Shown here piece by piece: positions 34,240 to 43,627 of a DNA stretch of 64,000 bases. The DNA comes from an uncultured Bacteroidia bacterium (lineage in GTDB: Bacteria; Bacteroidota; Bacteroidia; Bacteroidales; UBA932). How positions within the stretch are numbered: the first letter of the stretch is position 1; each line of letters begins with the position of its first letter. The translations under genes were made by a program, and so were the position numbers. The stretch lies in assembly GCA_902789245.1 (NCBI GenBank), contig CADAND010000007.1:1-64000 (forward strand), read 5' to 3'. Below the pieces are notes generated by a model. That model made no database searches. It was not told the origin of the DNA and saw only the letters and a program-made list of their open reading frames with translations.

Positions 34240-35064
34240 ATGAAATTGGCCTATTATATCAAGAAAAACCGCCTCAAGGGGGACGCCCGCGTGGAATCCC
34301 TCCTGGAGCGGCTCCGTGCGGCGGGGCATGTGCTTTACGCCGTGGAGCAGCCGGACGCCTTCCAGTCGGAGACGGACGTGCTGCTGAGCCTCGGCGGCGA
34401 CGGCACCTTCCTGACGGCGGCTCAGTTCGCCGTGCCTGCGGGCATCCCGGTGCTGGGGGTCAATTTCGGCCGGCTCGGCTTCCTGTCCGAGAACGACCCG
34501 GACCGGGTCGTGGAGGCGCTCTCCGCGGGGGACTATTCCGTCGAGGAGCGCGAGCTCCTGCAGATCGGCTGCCCGGATCTCCCGGAAGGGAAGGTCTGGC
34601 CCTACGCCTTGAACGAGACGAGCGTCTCGCGCGTGAGCGCTTCGATGCTGGGCGTGGACGTCGAAGTGGACGGCCAGCAGCTGCCGACCTACTGGTCCGA
34701 CGGCCTGCTGGTGGCCACTAGTTCCGGCTCCACGGCCTACAGCCTCAGTGTCGGCGGCCCCATCTGCCTGCCGGAAACCAAGGTTTTCATCGTGGCCCCG
34801 ATCTCGCCGCACAACCTCAACGTGCGCCCGCTGATCGTGCCTGAGAGTTCACGCCTGCGCATCACGCTGCGCTCGCGCGACGACCGGGCGGTCCTTTCGA
34901 TGGACAACCGCAACTATACGGTCCCGGCCGGGACCCGGATCGAGGTCTGCGCTGCGCCGATGCGCCTGCGCCGCCTGCGGCTCGGCCATTCGAATTTCAT
35001 CAACGCGTTGCGCACCCGCCTGCTCTGGGGCGAGGATGTGCGCAATGGCGGCAACCTGGATTAA
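34240..35064 (+). CDS. nadK: NAD kinase
   Basis: Makes NADP from NAD and ATP, 274 aa. The ATP-binding GGDGTFL motif and the following GVNFGRLGFL are present, as are the NAD-contact variant LNETSVSR (usually NE) and TSSGSTAYSLSVGGPI. The C-terminal beta-sandwich is complete. It starts a plus-strand group with uppS 9 bases after its stop and bamA further on. Confidence 0.96.
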   Translation: MKLAYYIKKNRLKGDARVESLLERLRAAGHVLYAVEQPDAFQSETDVLLSLGGDGTFLTAAQFAVPAGIPVLGVNFGRLGFLSENDPDRVVEALSAGDYSVEERELLQIGCPDLPEGKVWPYALNETSVSRVSASMLGVDVEVDGQQLPTYWSDGLLVATSSGSTAYSLSVGGPICLPETKVFIVAPISPHNLNVRPLIVPESSRLRITLRSRDDRAVLSMDNRNYTVPAGTRIEVCAAPMRLRRLRLGHSNFINALRTRLLWGEDVRNGGNLD

Positions 35065-35073
35065 ATCACGATT

Positions 35074-35781
35074 ATGCAAGCACCGGACAAACTTCCTACA
35101 CACGTGTCCTTCATCATGGACGGTAACGGCCGCTGGGCCAGGGAGCGGGGAAAAGAAAGGGTATACGGACACTTCGAGGGAGTCGAGAGCGTCCGTGCCG
35201 TGGTGGAGGCCGCCGTGGAGTGGAAAATCCCGTACGTGTCCTTCTTCGCCTTCTCGGAGGAGAACTGGGGTCGTCCGGAGGCCGAGGTCCAGACGCTGAT
35301 GGAGCTGATGGGCCGGGCGATGCTCGGCGAGCTCGACAATTTCATGGAGCACGGCGTCCGTTTCGTCGTGCTGGGCAACCGTGAGCGGCTCTCGGACGCG
35401 CTCAAGGCCGATATTGACCAGGTGATGTCCGCCACGGCCGCCAACCGGGGGCTGACGATGATCCTTTTCCTGAGCTACAGCGGGCAGTGGGATATTCTGC
35501 AGGCTGCGGAAAAGATGGCACACGATTTGATTAACCAACCCCGGCACCCGGTCCGGCCTGAAGATTTGAGCCGCTACCTGGTGACCGCGGGCATCCCGGA
35601 CCCGGACCTGCTGATCCGCACTTCGGGAGAGAAGAGAATAAGTAACTACCTGCTTTGGCAGACGGCATACACCGAATTTGTATTTACCGACACGCTCTGG
35701 CCCGACTTCCGCAAGGAAGCCTTCCGGGCGGCCCTCGAGGAATACGCTTCGCGGGACCGGCGTTTCGGAAAAATCAAATAA
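35074..35781 (+). CDS. uppS: Isoprenyl transferase (undecaprenyl diphosphate synthase)
   Basis: Cis-prenyltransferase that makes the C55 carrier lipid for peptidoglycan and surface glycans, 235 aa. It has the signature SFIMDGNGRWA with the catalytic Asp, a His in YGHFEG, FFAFSEENWGRP and the C-terminal DLLIRTSGEKRISNYLLWQ. The coding start is shortly after nadK. bamA begins 25 bases past its stop with its own promoter. Confidence 0.97.
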   Translation: MQAPDKLPTHVSFIMDGNGRWARERGKERVYGHFEGVESVRAVVEAAVEWKIPYVSFFAFSEENWGRPEAEVQTLMELMGRAMLGELDNFMEHGVRFVVLGNRERLSDALKADIDQVMSATAANRGLTMILFLSYSGQWDILQAAEKMAHDLINQPRHPVRPEDLSRYLVTAGIPDPDLLIRTSGEKRISNYLLWQTAYTEFVFTDTLWPDFRKEAFRAALEEYASRDRRFGKIK

Positions 35782-35786
35782 TTGGG

Positions 35787-35794
35787 TATATTTG
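35787..35794 (+). promoter_or_regulatory. -7 box of bamA
   Basis: TATATTTG, a perfect match 12 bases before the ATG at 35807. It rules out longer in-frame starts that reach back into uppS. Confidence 0.6.
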
Positions 35795-35806
35795 CACATT
35801 TATCGA

Positions 35807-38386
35807 ATGAAAATGAAAATAGGACGGATTCTGACCCTTCTGGCTCTGCTGCTTGCGACGACCGTAACCCGGGCGCAGGACAGCGGAATCGAGGTGGACT
35901 ACAACCATCCGCAGAAATATATCATCGCGGGGATTTCGGTCGAGGGCAATACGGTGTTCAGCGAGCAGCAGATCGTCAACCAGACGGGTCTGCACAAGGG
36001 CATGCCCCTGACCGTGCCGAGCGACGACGTCGCCAACGTAATCCGCCGCCTCTACCTGCAGCGCTTTTTCGAGGACGTCTCCTTCGAGTTGGACAGCCTC
36101 AGCGCCGGCCGGGATTCCGCCTGGTTCAAGATCCGCATCAAAGAGCGCCCGCGCGTGTCCCGCTGGTCTTTCAGCGGCATCAAGTCGAGTGAGCGCAAGG
36201 ACATCGAGGAGCGCCTGAGCCTCCGCCGCGGCGGCGAGTTCTCCGAGTACGTGGAGAAGACCTCCGCCGACATCATCAAGCGCTACTTCGCCGAGAAGGG
36301 ATTCCTGCTCTGCGACGTCAAGGCCGAGGTCCAGCGCGACACCGTGATCAAGAACGCCATCCGCGTCAACTTCGCCATCGACAAGGGCGAGAAGGTGCGC
36401 ATCAAGACGATCAACTTCGTCGGCAACGAGCACATCAAGGAGTTCAAGCTCGCCCGCTCGATGAAGAAGACCAAGTCCAACAAGATCTACAACTTCTTCC
36501 ACAGCAAGAAGTTCAACGAGAAAGAATACCAGGCCGACAAGAAATCGGCCTTGAGCGCCTTCAACGAGGCCGGCTACCGCGACGCCCGCCTGGTGCGCGA
36601 CTCCATCTACTACGTCGAGCCGGGCAAGCTGGGCATCGACCTGGTCTTCGAGGAGGGTGACAAATACTACTTCCGCGACCTGACCTGGACGGGCAACTCC
36701 GTCTATGCGTCCAACACGCTGAACGAAGTGCTCGGCATCAAGAAAGGCGATGTCTATGACGTGGTCACGATGCAGAAGCGTCTCTACGGAGGAGGCAAGC
36801 AGAATGAGCTGGACGTCAATAAGTTGTATCGCGACAACGGCTTCCTGTTCTTCAACATCACGCCGGTCGAGACCAACATCCAGAACGACTCCGTGGACGT
36901 GGAGTTCCGCATCTCCGAAGGCAAGCAGGCCACGCTCAACAACATCGTCATCAACGGCAACGACCTGACCAACGAGAAGGTCGTCCGCCGCCAGATATTC
37001 ACCCGCCCGGGCTACCTGTTCAGCCAGTCCGATTTCGAGCGCTCCGTGCGTGAAATCGCCTCCCTGGGCCAGTTCGACCCGGAAGCCATCATGAAGGAGG
37101 GCGGCTATTCGATCATCCCGAACCAGCTCGACAACACGGTGGACCTCATCTACAACGTGACCGAGAAGCCTTCTTCCACGCTGGAAGTCTCCGGCGGCTG
37201 GGGCGGCAAGACCTTCGTGGCCACCGTCGGCGTGGCGTTCAACAACTTCTCCACGCACCGTTTCTTCGACAAGGGCGCCTGGCGTCCGGTGCCGCTCGGC
37301 GACGCGCAGAATCTGGCTTTCCGTTTCCAGACGAACGGAACCTACTATACCGCCCTCACGGCGAGCTTCACGGAACCCTGGCTCTTCGGCAAGAAGCCGA
37401 CCTCGCTCAGCCTGAGCGCCTACTTCACCCGCCAGACGAGTTCCTACCTCGCGCTGAACATCCTGAACCATGACCGCGAGATGCAGGTGTACGGCTTCTC
37501 CGCGTCCATCGGTACGCGCCTGAAGTGGCCGGACAACTACTTCGTCCTCTACAATGGCATCAACTGGCAGAGCTACCGCCTGAACAACTGGTACTCCGGC
37601 TACTTCATCATCGACGACGGCGTCACGCACAACGTCAACTATACGCTCAACCTGATCCGCAACTCCACCGACCAGCAGATCTACCCGCGTATGGGTTCGG
37701 AATTCTCCTTCTCGCTGCAGCTCACTCCGCCGTTCTCCCTGTTCCGCAAGTACGACTACGACGCCCAGGGGAACAAGGTGCCCGTGTCCAGCTGGAAGGA
37801 CGTCAACTACGACAACTGGAAAGGCCGCGACCGTTATAAATGGATTGAATACCACAAGTGGAAGTTCTCCGCCACCACCTACAGCCGCCTCATCGGCGAT
37901 CTGGTGCTCATGACGCGCGCGCAGTTCGGCTACCTGGGTTACTACAACCGCAAGTGGGGTTATTCTCCTTTCGAGGGCTTCCTCGTGGGTGGCGACGGTA
38001 TGTCGGGTTATTATTCCTACGGTACCGAAATGGTGGCCCTGCGTGGCTACGAGAACAATTCCCTGACCCCGTACGTGCCTTCCGCCTACAACTCCAACGG
38101 TTACGCCTATGCGGGTAACGTGTACGACAAGTTTACCGTGGAGCTCCGCTATCCGGTGATCCTGCAGCCGCAGTCCACCATCTACGCGCTCCTCTTCCTG
38201 GAGGGCGGTAACTGCTGGTCGGACATAAAAGATTTCAATCCTTTCCAGATGAAACGCAGCGCTGGCGTCGGTGTTCGCATCTTCTTACCGATGGTGGGTC
38301 TGCTCGGTGTCGACTGGGGCTACGGATTTGATGATCCCACGCACGGCGGAAGCCAGTTCCACTTCGTGATTGGACAACAGTTTTAA
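35807..38386 (+). CDS. bamA: Outer-membrane protein assembly factor BamA
   Basis: Central barrel of the BAM complex, 859 aa. The signal peptide ends at TRAQ. Several POTRA domains follow (about 35-440: ISVEGNTVFSEQQIVNQTGL; WSFSGIKSSERKDIEERL; INFVGNEHIKEFKLARSM; IVINGNDLTNEKVVRRQIF). The 16-strand barrel ends in FHFVIGQQF with a terminal Phe. The barrel has long Tyr/Trp-rich loops as in other Bacteroidota. It is followed by a skp-like gene, the usual arrangement in this phylum. Confidence 0.96.
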   Translation: MKMKIGRILTLLALLLATTVTRAQDSGIEVDYNHPQKYIIAGISVEGNTVFSEQQIVNQTGLHKGMPLTVPSDDVANVIRRLYLQRFFEDVSFELDSLSAGRDSAWFKIRIKERPRVSRWSFSGIKSSERKDIEERLSLRRGGEFSEYVEKTSADIIKRYFAEKGFLLCDVKAEVQRDTVIKNAIRVNFAIDKGEKVRIKTINFVGNEHIKEFKLARSMKKTKSNKIYNFFHSKKFNEKEYQADKKSALSAFNEAGYRDARLVRDSIYYVEPGKLGIDLVFEEGDKYYFRDLTWTGNSVYASNTLNEVLGIKKGDVYDVVTMQKRLYGGGKQNELDVNKLYRDNGFLFFNITPVETNIQNDSVDVEFRISEGKQATLNNIVINGNDLTNEKVVRRQIFTRPGYLFSQSDFERSVREIASLGQFDPEAIMKEGGYSIIPNQLDNTVDLIYNVTEKPSSTLEVSGGWGGKTFVATVGVAFNNFSTHRFFDKGAWRPVPLGDAQNLAFRFQTNGTYYTALTASFTEPWLFGKKPTSLSLSAYFTRQTSSYLALNILNHDREMQVYGFSASIGTRLKWPDNYFVLYNGINWQSYRLNNWYSGYFIIDDGVTHNVNYTLNLIRNSTDQQIYPRMGSEFSFSLQLTPPFSLFRKYDYDAQGNKVPVSSWKDVNYDNWKGRDRYKWIEYHKWKFSATTYSRLIGDLVLMTRAQFGYLGYYNRKWGYSPFEGFLVGGDGMSGYYSYGTEMVALRGYENNSLTPYVPSAYNSNGYAYAGNVYDKFTVELRYPVILQPQSTIYALLFLEGGNCWSDIKDFNPFQMKRSAGVGVRIFLPMVGLLGVDWGYGFDDPTHGGSQFHFVIGQQF

Positions 38387-38429
38387 TACTTACTAACTTA
38401 CTGATAACAATTTTAAATCTTAGTTTGAT

Positions 38430-38987
38430 ATGAAAAAGATTCTTTTGATTGCCGCTACTGCCTTTGCTGCAGTGACCGCTTTCGCCCAGCCGAAGTTCGC
38501 CCACGTGAATTCCACCGAGCTGGTGCAGCTCTGCCCCGAGATGGACAAGGCCCGCGAGACGATGACCGCCGCCAGCAACGAAGCCCAGGAGACTTTCAAC
38601 GATATGCAGGCGGAATTCAACACCAAGTTGCAGACCTACCAGTCCAAGGGCAGCACCTGGACCCAGGCCGTCCGTGAGAGCAAGGAGAAGGAGCTGACCG
38701 AAATCCAGCAGCGCCTTCAGGAGTTCTCCCAGACCGTGCAGATGGAGCTCCAGCAGCAGCAGGAGACGCTGATGCAGCCGATCTACCAGAAGGTCAACGA
38801 GACTGTTCAGGATCTGGCCAAGAAGGGTGGCTACATTTATGTCTTCGACGTGCAGTCCCTGGTCTATGTGGACGCAGCCCAGAGTTTCGACCTCACGCCG
38901 GACGCCCGCAAGGCCCTGAATATCCCGGCCGACCGGACCCTCGAGTCCCTCGCTGCCGAGCTCCAGGCCCAGCAGCAGGCTCAGTAA
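38430..38987 (+). CDS. OmpH/Skp-family periplasmic chaperone (second copy)
   Basis: 185 aa. A cleavable signal peptide (ending AFAQ) is followed by KFAHVNSTELVQLCPEMDKA and a Gln/Glu/Met-rich coiled coil (about 45-120), with the return strand YIYVFDVQSLVYVD and a C-terminal helix ending AQQQAQ. It is a soluble Skp-type holdase for outer-membrane proteins and lies 43 bases after bamA. It ends at a strong terminator. The other copy at 32.8 kb has a different, apparently uncleaved N-terminus. Confidence 0.9.
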   Translation: MKKILLIAATAFAAVTAFAQPKFAHVNSTELVQLCPEMDKARETMTAASNEAQETFNDMQAEFNTKLQTYQSKGSTWTQAVRESKEKELTEIQQRLQEFSQTVQMELQQQQETLMQPIYQKVNETVQDLAKKGGYIYVFDVQSLVYVDAAQSFDLTPDARKALNIPADRTLESLAAELQAQQQAQ

Positions 38988-38998
38988 AAACGCTTCCG

Positions 38999-39036
38999 CC
39001 TCGTCCCGCCCTCTTCGGGCGGGATGAGGTTTTTTA
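38999..39036 (+). terminator. Intrinsic terminator after bamA-skp
   Basis: A 13-bp stem (CCTCGTCCCGCCC pairing with GGGCGGGATGAGG, one G-T pair), a 5-base loop, then six T. Confidence 0.9.
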
Positions 39037-39070
39037 TTTAACCTGAACCACATTACCACACTAAAACATA

Positions 39071-40915
39071 ATGATGCAACACAAAGTTATTGACGCCAAA
39101 GATGTTGTAATCAGATTCGCTGGAGATTCGGGTGACGGCATGCAGCTCACCGGGTCTCTTTTTGCGGATATGTCCGCCATCTATGGCAATGGTCTTTCCA
39201 CATTCCCGGACTATCCTGCCGAGATCCGCGCCCCGCACGGGACCGTCTCGGGCGTGTCCGGTTTCCAGGTGCACATCGGCAGTGAAAAGGTCTCCACGCC
39301 CGGCGACTTCTGCGACCTGCTGGTCGCGATGAACCCCGCGGCGCTGAAGGCGAACGCCAAGTGGTGCAAGCGCCACGCGATGATCCTCGTGGACGAGGAC
39401 GCCTTCGACGAGGCCGGCATGAAGAAGGCCGGCTTCAAGACGGAGAACCCCTTCACGGAGCTCGGGGTCGAAGACCGCACGCTCATCGTCGCGCCGATCT
39501 CCACGCTGACCCAGGAGAGCCTGAAGGACAGCGGGATGGACAACAAAGCCATCCTCAAGTGCAAGAACATGTTTACCCTCGGCATGGCCTGCTACATCTA
39601 CAGCCGGCCGCTGGAGTATATCTACGCATACCTGGAAAAGAAGTTCGCCAAGAAGCACCCCGAGGTGATCGAACCCAACAAGAAGGTGCTTAACGACGGC
39701 TTCAACTACGCTGCGAATATCCAGGCGATAGCCAACACCTATACGATCGCCCCTGCGGAGAAGCTCGAAAAGGGCACCTACCGCAACATCACGGGCAACC
39801 AGGCTACGGCCTGGGGCCTGCTCGCCGCTTCGGAGAAGTCGGGCCTGGCCCTCTTCTGCGGCTCTTATCCCATTACGCCGGCCACGGCGATCCTCGAGGA
39901 ACTCGCGCTCCACAAGAGCCTGGGCGCCAAGACGCTGCAGGCCGAGGACGAGATCGCGGGCATCTGCACCGCCATCGGCGCCGCCTACGCGGGCAACCTC
40001 GCCGTCACGACGACCTCCGGCCCGGGCCTCTCGCTGAAGTCCGAGGCAATGGGCCTCGCCGTCATGGCCGAGCTGCCGCTGGTGGTCGTGGACGTGCAGC
40101 GCGGCGGCCCCTCCACGGGTCTGCCGACCAAGACCGAGCAGTCCGACCTGAACCAGGCGCTGTACGGCCGCAACGGCGAATGCCCAATGGCCGTCATCGC
40201 GGCGCATTCCCCGGCCCACTGCTTCGACGCGGCCTTCCAGGCTGCCAAGATCGCCCTGGAGCACATGACCCCGGTCCTGCTGCTTTCCGAGGGCTTCCTC
40301 GGCAACGGGTCCGAACCCTGGCGCATCCCGTCGATGAAGGATTATCCCGAGATCAAGCCCCCCTTCGTGCAGGGCATCCTGCCGGAAGGGGAGAAGTTCA
40401 AACCTTTCGAGCGCGACCCCGAGACGCTCGTGCGCCGTTGGGCCCTGCCGGGCCAGAAGGGCTTCGAGCACCGCGTGGGCGGTCTGGAGAAGACGCACGA
40501 AGGCGTCCTGTCCACCGATCCCGCCAACCACGCCCTGATGGTCGCCGAGCGCGCCGGGAAAGTGGCGCGTATCGCCCGGGACCTGCCGGCGCTGGAGATC
40601 CTGAACGGGCCCGCCTCTGGAAAATTGCTGGTGGTCGGCTGGGGCGGCACCTACGGCCACCTGCTCTCCGCGGTGCACGAGATCGGCGAGGGCGTCTCGT
40701 ACGCGCATTTCGACTACATCAATCCGCTGCCCGCGAACACGGAGGAAGTCTTCTCGCACTTCGAGAAGGTCCTGGTGTGCGAGCTCAACAGCGGACAGTT
40801 CGCAGACTACCTCCGGGCGCAGTTCCCCGGACGGGACATCCGTAAATTCAACAAGGTCCAGGGACAGCCGTTCCTCGTGAGCGAGCTGGTCGGGGCCATT
40901 CAAAAGGAGATGTAG
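39071..40915 (+). CDS. korA: 2-oxoacid:ferredoxin oxidoreductase, fused gamma-alpha subunit
   Basis: 614 aa. The gamma-type domain (1-190: VIRFAGDSGDGMQLTGSLFA) is fused to the alpha domain (about 205-614: GNQATAWGLLAASEKSGLAL, GSYPITPATAILEEL, TTTSGPGLSLKSEAMGLAVM). With KorB it converts a 2-oxoacid, most likely 2-oxoglutarate, and CoA to acyl-CoA, CO2 and reduced ferredoxin. The neighbour gdhA makes or uses 2-oxoglutarate, which supports this substrate, but other oxoacids are possible. The four-base gap to korB shows one operon. Confidence 0.92.
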   Translation: MMQHKVIDAKDVVIRFAGDSGDGMQLTGSLFADMSAIYGNGLSTFPDYPAEIRAPHGTVSGVSGFQVHIGSEKVSTPGDFCDLLVAMNPAALKANAKWCKRHAMILVDEDAFDEAGMKKAGFKTENPFTELGVEDRTLIVAPISTLTQESLKDSGMDNKAILKCKNMFTLGMACYIYSRPLEYIYAYLEKKFAKKHPEVIEPNKKVLNDGFNYAANIQAIANTYTIAPAEKLEKGTYRNITGNQATAWGLLAASEKSGLALFCGSYPITPATAILEELALHKSLGAKTLQAEDEIAGICTAIGAAYAGNLAVTTTSGPGLSLKSEAMGLAVMAELPLVVVDVQRGGPSTGLPTKTEQSDLNQALYGRNGECPMAVIAAHSPAHCFDAAFQAAKIALEHMTPVLLLSEGFLGNGSEPWRIPSMKDYPEIKPPFVQGILPEGEKFKPFERDPETLVRRWALPGQKGFEHRVGGLEKTHEGVLSTDPANHALMVAERAGKVARIARDLPALEILNGPASGKLLVVGWGGTYGHLLSAVHEIGEGVSYAHFDYINPLPANTEEVFSHFEKVLVCELNSGQFADYLRAQFPGRDIRKFNKVQGQPFLVSELVGAIQKEM

Positions 40916-40919
40916 GATT

Positions 40920-41939
40920 ATGGCAACACTGACTTTCAAGGATTTCAAAAGCGACCAGGAGGTCCGCTGGTGCCCCGGATGCGGCGACCACGCGGTGCTG
41001 GCCGCCCTGCAGCGCGCGCTCCCCAAGGTGAGCCAGGCGCTCAACTACGATAAGGAACGCTACGTGGTGGTGTCCGGCATCGGATGCTCCTCCCGGCTTC
41101 CGTACTACATGGACACCTACGGGTTCCACAGCATCCACGGCCGCGCCACGGCGGTCTCCACCGGCATCAAGGTGGCGAATCCCTGGCTGACGGTCTGGCA
41201 GGCCTGCGGCGACGGCGATGCCCTCGCCATCGGCGGCAACCATTTCATCCACGCCATCCGGCGCAACATCGACATCAACATCATCCTCTTCAACAACCAG
41301 ATCTACGGCCTGACCAAGGGGCAGTATTCGCCGACCTCCAAGTTCGGCGCGATCACGAAGACCTCGCCCTACGGCACCGTCGAGCACCCGTTCAACCCGG
41401 GTTCGCTCGTGCTGGGCGCCAAGGGCACCTTCTTCGCCCGCTCGCTGGACGTGGAGCTCAAGCTCAACGAGGAGATCATGACGGCGGCCGCCCTGCACGA
41501 CGGCTGCTCCGTGATGGAGATGCTGACCAACTGCGTGATCTTCAACGACGGGGCGCACAAGGCGCTGTCCGATCCGGCCGTCAAGGCCGACCACACCATC
41601 GTGCTGCACCACGGCGAGAAGATGATCTTCGGCAAGGACCGCGACCGCGGTCTGATCTACGACGGCAAGAAGATCCGCGCCGTGCGCATCGGCGAGGGCG
41701 GTTTTACCGAGGACGACATCCTCGTGCACGACGCCCACACCGACTACATCGGCCTGCACATGGCGCTCGCCGACATGAAGGGCCCGGACATGCCGGTGGC
41801 CCTGGGCGTGATCCGTGACGTCAAGGACATCACCTACGACGACGGCGTCCGCGACCAGGTCAAGGACGTCATGGCGAAATCGAAGATCCACAGCGTGGAC
41901 GAGCTGCTGCACAGCGGCTCTACCTGGGAAGTTGAATAA
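40920..41939 (+). CDS. korB: 2-oxoacid:ferredoxin oxidoreductase, beta subunit
   Basis: 339-aa thiamine-diphosphate-binding subunit. CPGCGDHAVLAALQRAL holds one cluster-type CxxC. The TPP/Mg motif is GDGDALAIGGNHFIHAI...NN (GDG through NNQIYGLTKGQ). The substrate-shaped region has GQYSPTSKFG, typical of Kor rather than pyruvate enzymes. It has no separate ferredoxin-like delta domain. It works as a complex with KorA and is 18 bases upstream of gdhA. Confidence 0.92.
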   Translation: MATLTFKDFKSDQEVRWCPGCGDHAVLAALQRALPKVSQALNYDKERYVVVSGIGCSSRLPYYMDTYGFHSIHGRATAVSTGIKVANPWLTVWQACGDGDALAIGGNHFIHAIRRNIDINIILFNNQIYGLTKGQYSPTSKFGAITKTSPYGTVEHPFNPGSLVLGAKGTFFARSLDVELKLNEEIMTAAALHDGCSVMEMLTNCVIFNDGAHKALSDPAVKADHTIVLHHGEKMIFGKDRDRGLIYDGKKIRAVRIGEGGFTEDDILVHDAHTDYIGLHMALADMKGPDMPVALGVIRDVKDITYDDGVRDQVKDVMAKSKIHSVDELLHSGSTWEVE

Positions 41940-41957
41940 TACCACAAAACACTAATC

Positions 41958-43301
41958 ATGAAAACGAAAGATATCATGGCCCGTCTCCAGGCCAAGTACC
42001 CCGGCGAAAGCGAATATCTGCAGGCGGTACAGGAGGTGCTCGAGAGCATCGAGGAAGTTTATAACCAGCATCCTGAATTCGAGAAGGCGAAGATCGTCGA
42101 GCGGATGGTCGAGCCGGACCGCATCTTCACGTTCCGCGTGACGTGGACCGACGACCAGGGCGAGGTCCAGACCAACACCGGCTACCGCATCCAGTTCAAC
42201 AGCGCCATCGGTCCCTACAAGGGCGGCCTGCGCTTCCACCGCGCCGTGACTCCCTCCATGCTGAAGTTCCTCGGCTTCGAGCAGACCTTCAAGAACGCCC
42301 TCACGACCCTCCCGATGGGCGGTGCCAAGGGCGGCAGCGATTTCGATCCCAAGGGCAAGACCGACGCCGAGATCATGCGTTTCTGCCAGGCCTTCATGCT
42401 GGAGCTCTGGCAGTGCATCGGCCCCGACCAGGACATCCCGGCCGGCGATGTGGGCGTGGGCGGCCGCGAAATCGGCTTCCTCTACGGTATGTACAAGAAG
42501 CTCGCGCGCGAGTACAATACCGGCGTGCTGACCGGCAAGGGTTCCACCTGGGGCGGCAGCATCCTGCGCCCGGAAGCCACGGGCTTCGGCGCGCTCTATT
42601 TCACCCAGAACCTGCTGCACCACGCGGGCAAGGACATCAAGGGCTGCAAGGTGGCGGTCTCCGGCTTCGGCAACGTGGCCTGGGGCGCCTGCATCAAGGC
42701 TCTCGAGCTCGGCGCCAAGGTGGTGGCCATCTCCGGCCCGGACGGCGTCTGCGCCATTCCGGAGGGCATCACCCAGGAGATGATCGACTATATGCTCGTG
42801 ATGCGCGCGTCCAACCGCGACCGCGTGGAGGACATGGCGACCCGTTTCCCGAACAAGGCCTTCTTCACGGCCGGCAAGAAGGCGTGGAGCGTCCCTTGCG
42901 ACATCGCCCTTCCTTGTGCTTTCCAGAACGAGCTTTCCGAGGATGATGCCAAGGAGCTGAAGTCCAATGGCTGCTGGTGCTGCTGCGAGGTGTCCAACAT
43001 GGGCTGCCAGCCGGGCGCCATCCACTTCTTCCAGCACAATGGCATCCTCTTCGCCCCGGGCAAGGCGGTCAACGCCGGCGGCGTGGCCACGTCCGGTCTC
43101 GAGATGACCCAGAACGCGGAGCATATCAGCTGGAGCGGCAAGGAGGTCGACGAGAAGCTGCACTTCATCATGAAGTCCATCCACGAGCAGTGCGTGAAGT
43201 TCGGCACCCAGCCGGACGGCAAGGTGGACTACGTGAAGGGCGCCAACATCGCCGGCTTCATGAAGGTCGCCCAGGCCATGCTCGAGCAGGGCACGATTTA
43301 G
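41958..43301 (+). CDS. gdhA: NADP-type glutamate dehydrogenase, hexameric
   Basis: Converts 2-oxoglutarate, ammonia and NADPH to glutamate and back, 447 aa, class of hexameric small-subunit enzymes. Key phrases are YKGGLRFHRAVTPSMLKFLG (substrate Lys), LPMGGAKGGSDFDPKG (catalytic Lys), GPDQDIPAGDVGVGGREIGF and SGFGNVAWGACIKALELGAK (nucleotide fold). It follows korB closely, so 2-oxoglutarate metabolism is grouped here. Its stop codon lies in the first of two hairpins. Confidence 0.96.
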   Translation: MKTKDIMARLQAKYPGESEYLQAVQEVLESIEEVYNQHPEFEKAKIVERMVEPDRIFTFRVTWTDDQGEVQTNTGYRIQFNSAIGPYKGGLRFHRAVTPSMLKFLGFEQTFKNALTTLPMGGAKGGSDFDPKGKTDAEIMRFCQAFMLELWQCIGPDQDIPAGDVGVGGREIGFLYGMYKKLAREYNTGVLTGKGSTWGGSILRPEATGFGALYFTQNLLHHAGKDIKGCKVAVSGFGNVAWGACIKALELGAKVVAISGPDGVCAIPEGITQEMIDYMLVMRASNRDRVEDMATRFPNKAFFTAGKKAWSVPCDIALPCAFQNELSEDDAKELKSNGCWCCCEVSNMGCQPGAIHFFQHNGILFAPGKAVNAGGVATSGLEMTQNAEHISWSGKEVDEKLHFIMKSIHEQCVKFGTQPDGKVDYVKGANIAGFMKVAQAMLEQGTI

Positions 43302-43318
43302 GCGACAGCCTAAATCGT
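43293..43318. other. Perfect hairpin over the gdhA stop codon
   Basis: ACGATTTAGGC and its complement form an 11-bp perfect stem with a 4-base loop (gaca). It includes the gdhA TAG and lies 6 bases before the terminator proper. It may protect the 3' end of the transcript or help termination. Confidence 0.6.
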
Positions 43319-43324
43319 ACCGCT

Positions 43325-43353
43325 AGGAGGCTGACCCGAGGTCAGCCTCCTTT
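43325..43353 (+). terminator. Intrinsic terminator of korAB-gdhA
   Basis: A 12-bp stem (AGGAGGCTGACC and its complement) with a 3-base loop, followed by TTTGCTTTATT. Confidence 0.85.
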
Positions 43354-43444
43354 GCTTTATTCAGCGGGGGAGGGATCCCCCGCGACCCCCTCGGTCGGCC
43401 TCCGGCCTCCGAGTTTGTCCGTCATTCCGGGCACCCTCATCGTC

Positions 43445-43465
43445 ATTCCGGGCTTGACCCGGAAT
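43445..43465 (+). repeat. Palindromic repeat, type A
   Basis: ATTCCGGG-cttga-CCCGGAAT, an 8-bp stem with a 5-base loop, flanked by CGTC on the left and CTCCTCCC on the right. The same plan occurs at 45163-45183 and, reversed, at 63257-63277. Confidence 0.7.
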
Positions 43466-43505
43466 CTCCTCCCTCTTCGTCATTCGCCGGCTCCGCCTTT
43501 TCGTC

Positions 43506-43529
43506 ATTCGCCGGCTCCGACCGGCGAAT
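43506..43529 (+). repeat. Palindromic repeat, type B
   Basis: ATTCGCCGG-ctccga-CCGGCGAAT, a 9-bp stem with a 6-base loop, flanked by TTTTCGTC and CT. A reversed copy is at 47440-47463 with the same TTTTCGTC flank. Confidence 0.7.
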
Positions 43530-43552
43530 CTGTTTCAGATATCGGTCATTTT

Positions 43553-43588
43553 TAGTTACAGAATCGCGATTTTCCGATTCCGTAACTA
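43553..43588. repeat. Inverted repeat near the pncB 3' end
   Basis: TAGTTACAGAATCG pairs with CGATTCCGTAACTA with one mismatch over 14 bases; the loop is 8 bases. It lies 40 bases beyond the pncB stop and could serve as its terminator, though the T-run is weak. Confidence 0.5.
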
Positions 43589-43627
43589 TATCCGGCCGTT
43601 TTCTGTTCCCGATTCTTACCGGGATGG

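Larger units (their letters stand above)
43354..43627. other. Gene-free gap with short palindromic repeats
   Basis: Between the gdhA terminator and the pncB stop there is no gene. It holds a C-rich stretch, one full copy of repeat type A (43445-43465), a half copy (43478-43495) and a full copy (43506-43529) of repeat type B, and an inverted repeat at 43553-43588. An open frame through it on the minus strand only translates the repeats. Confidence 0.7.
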
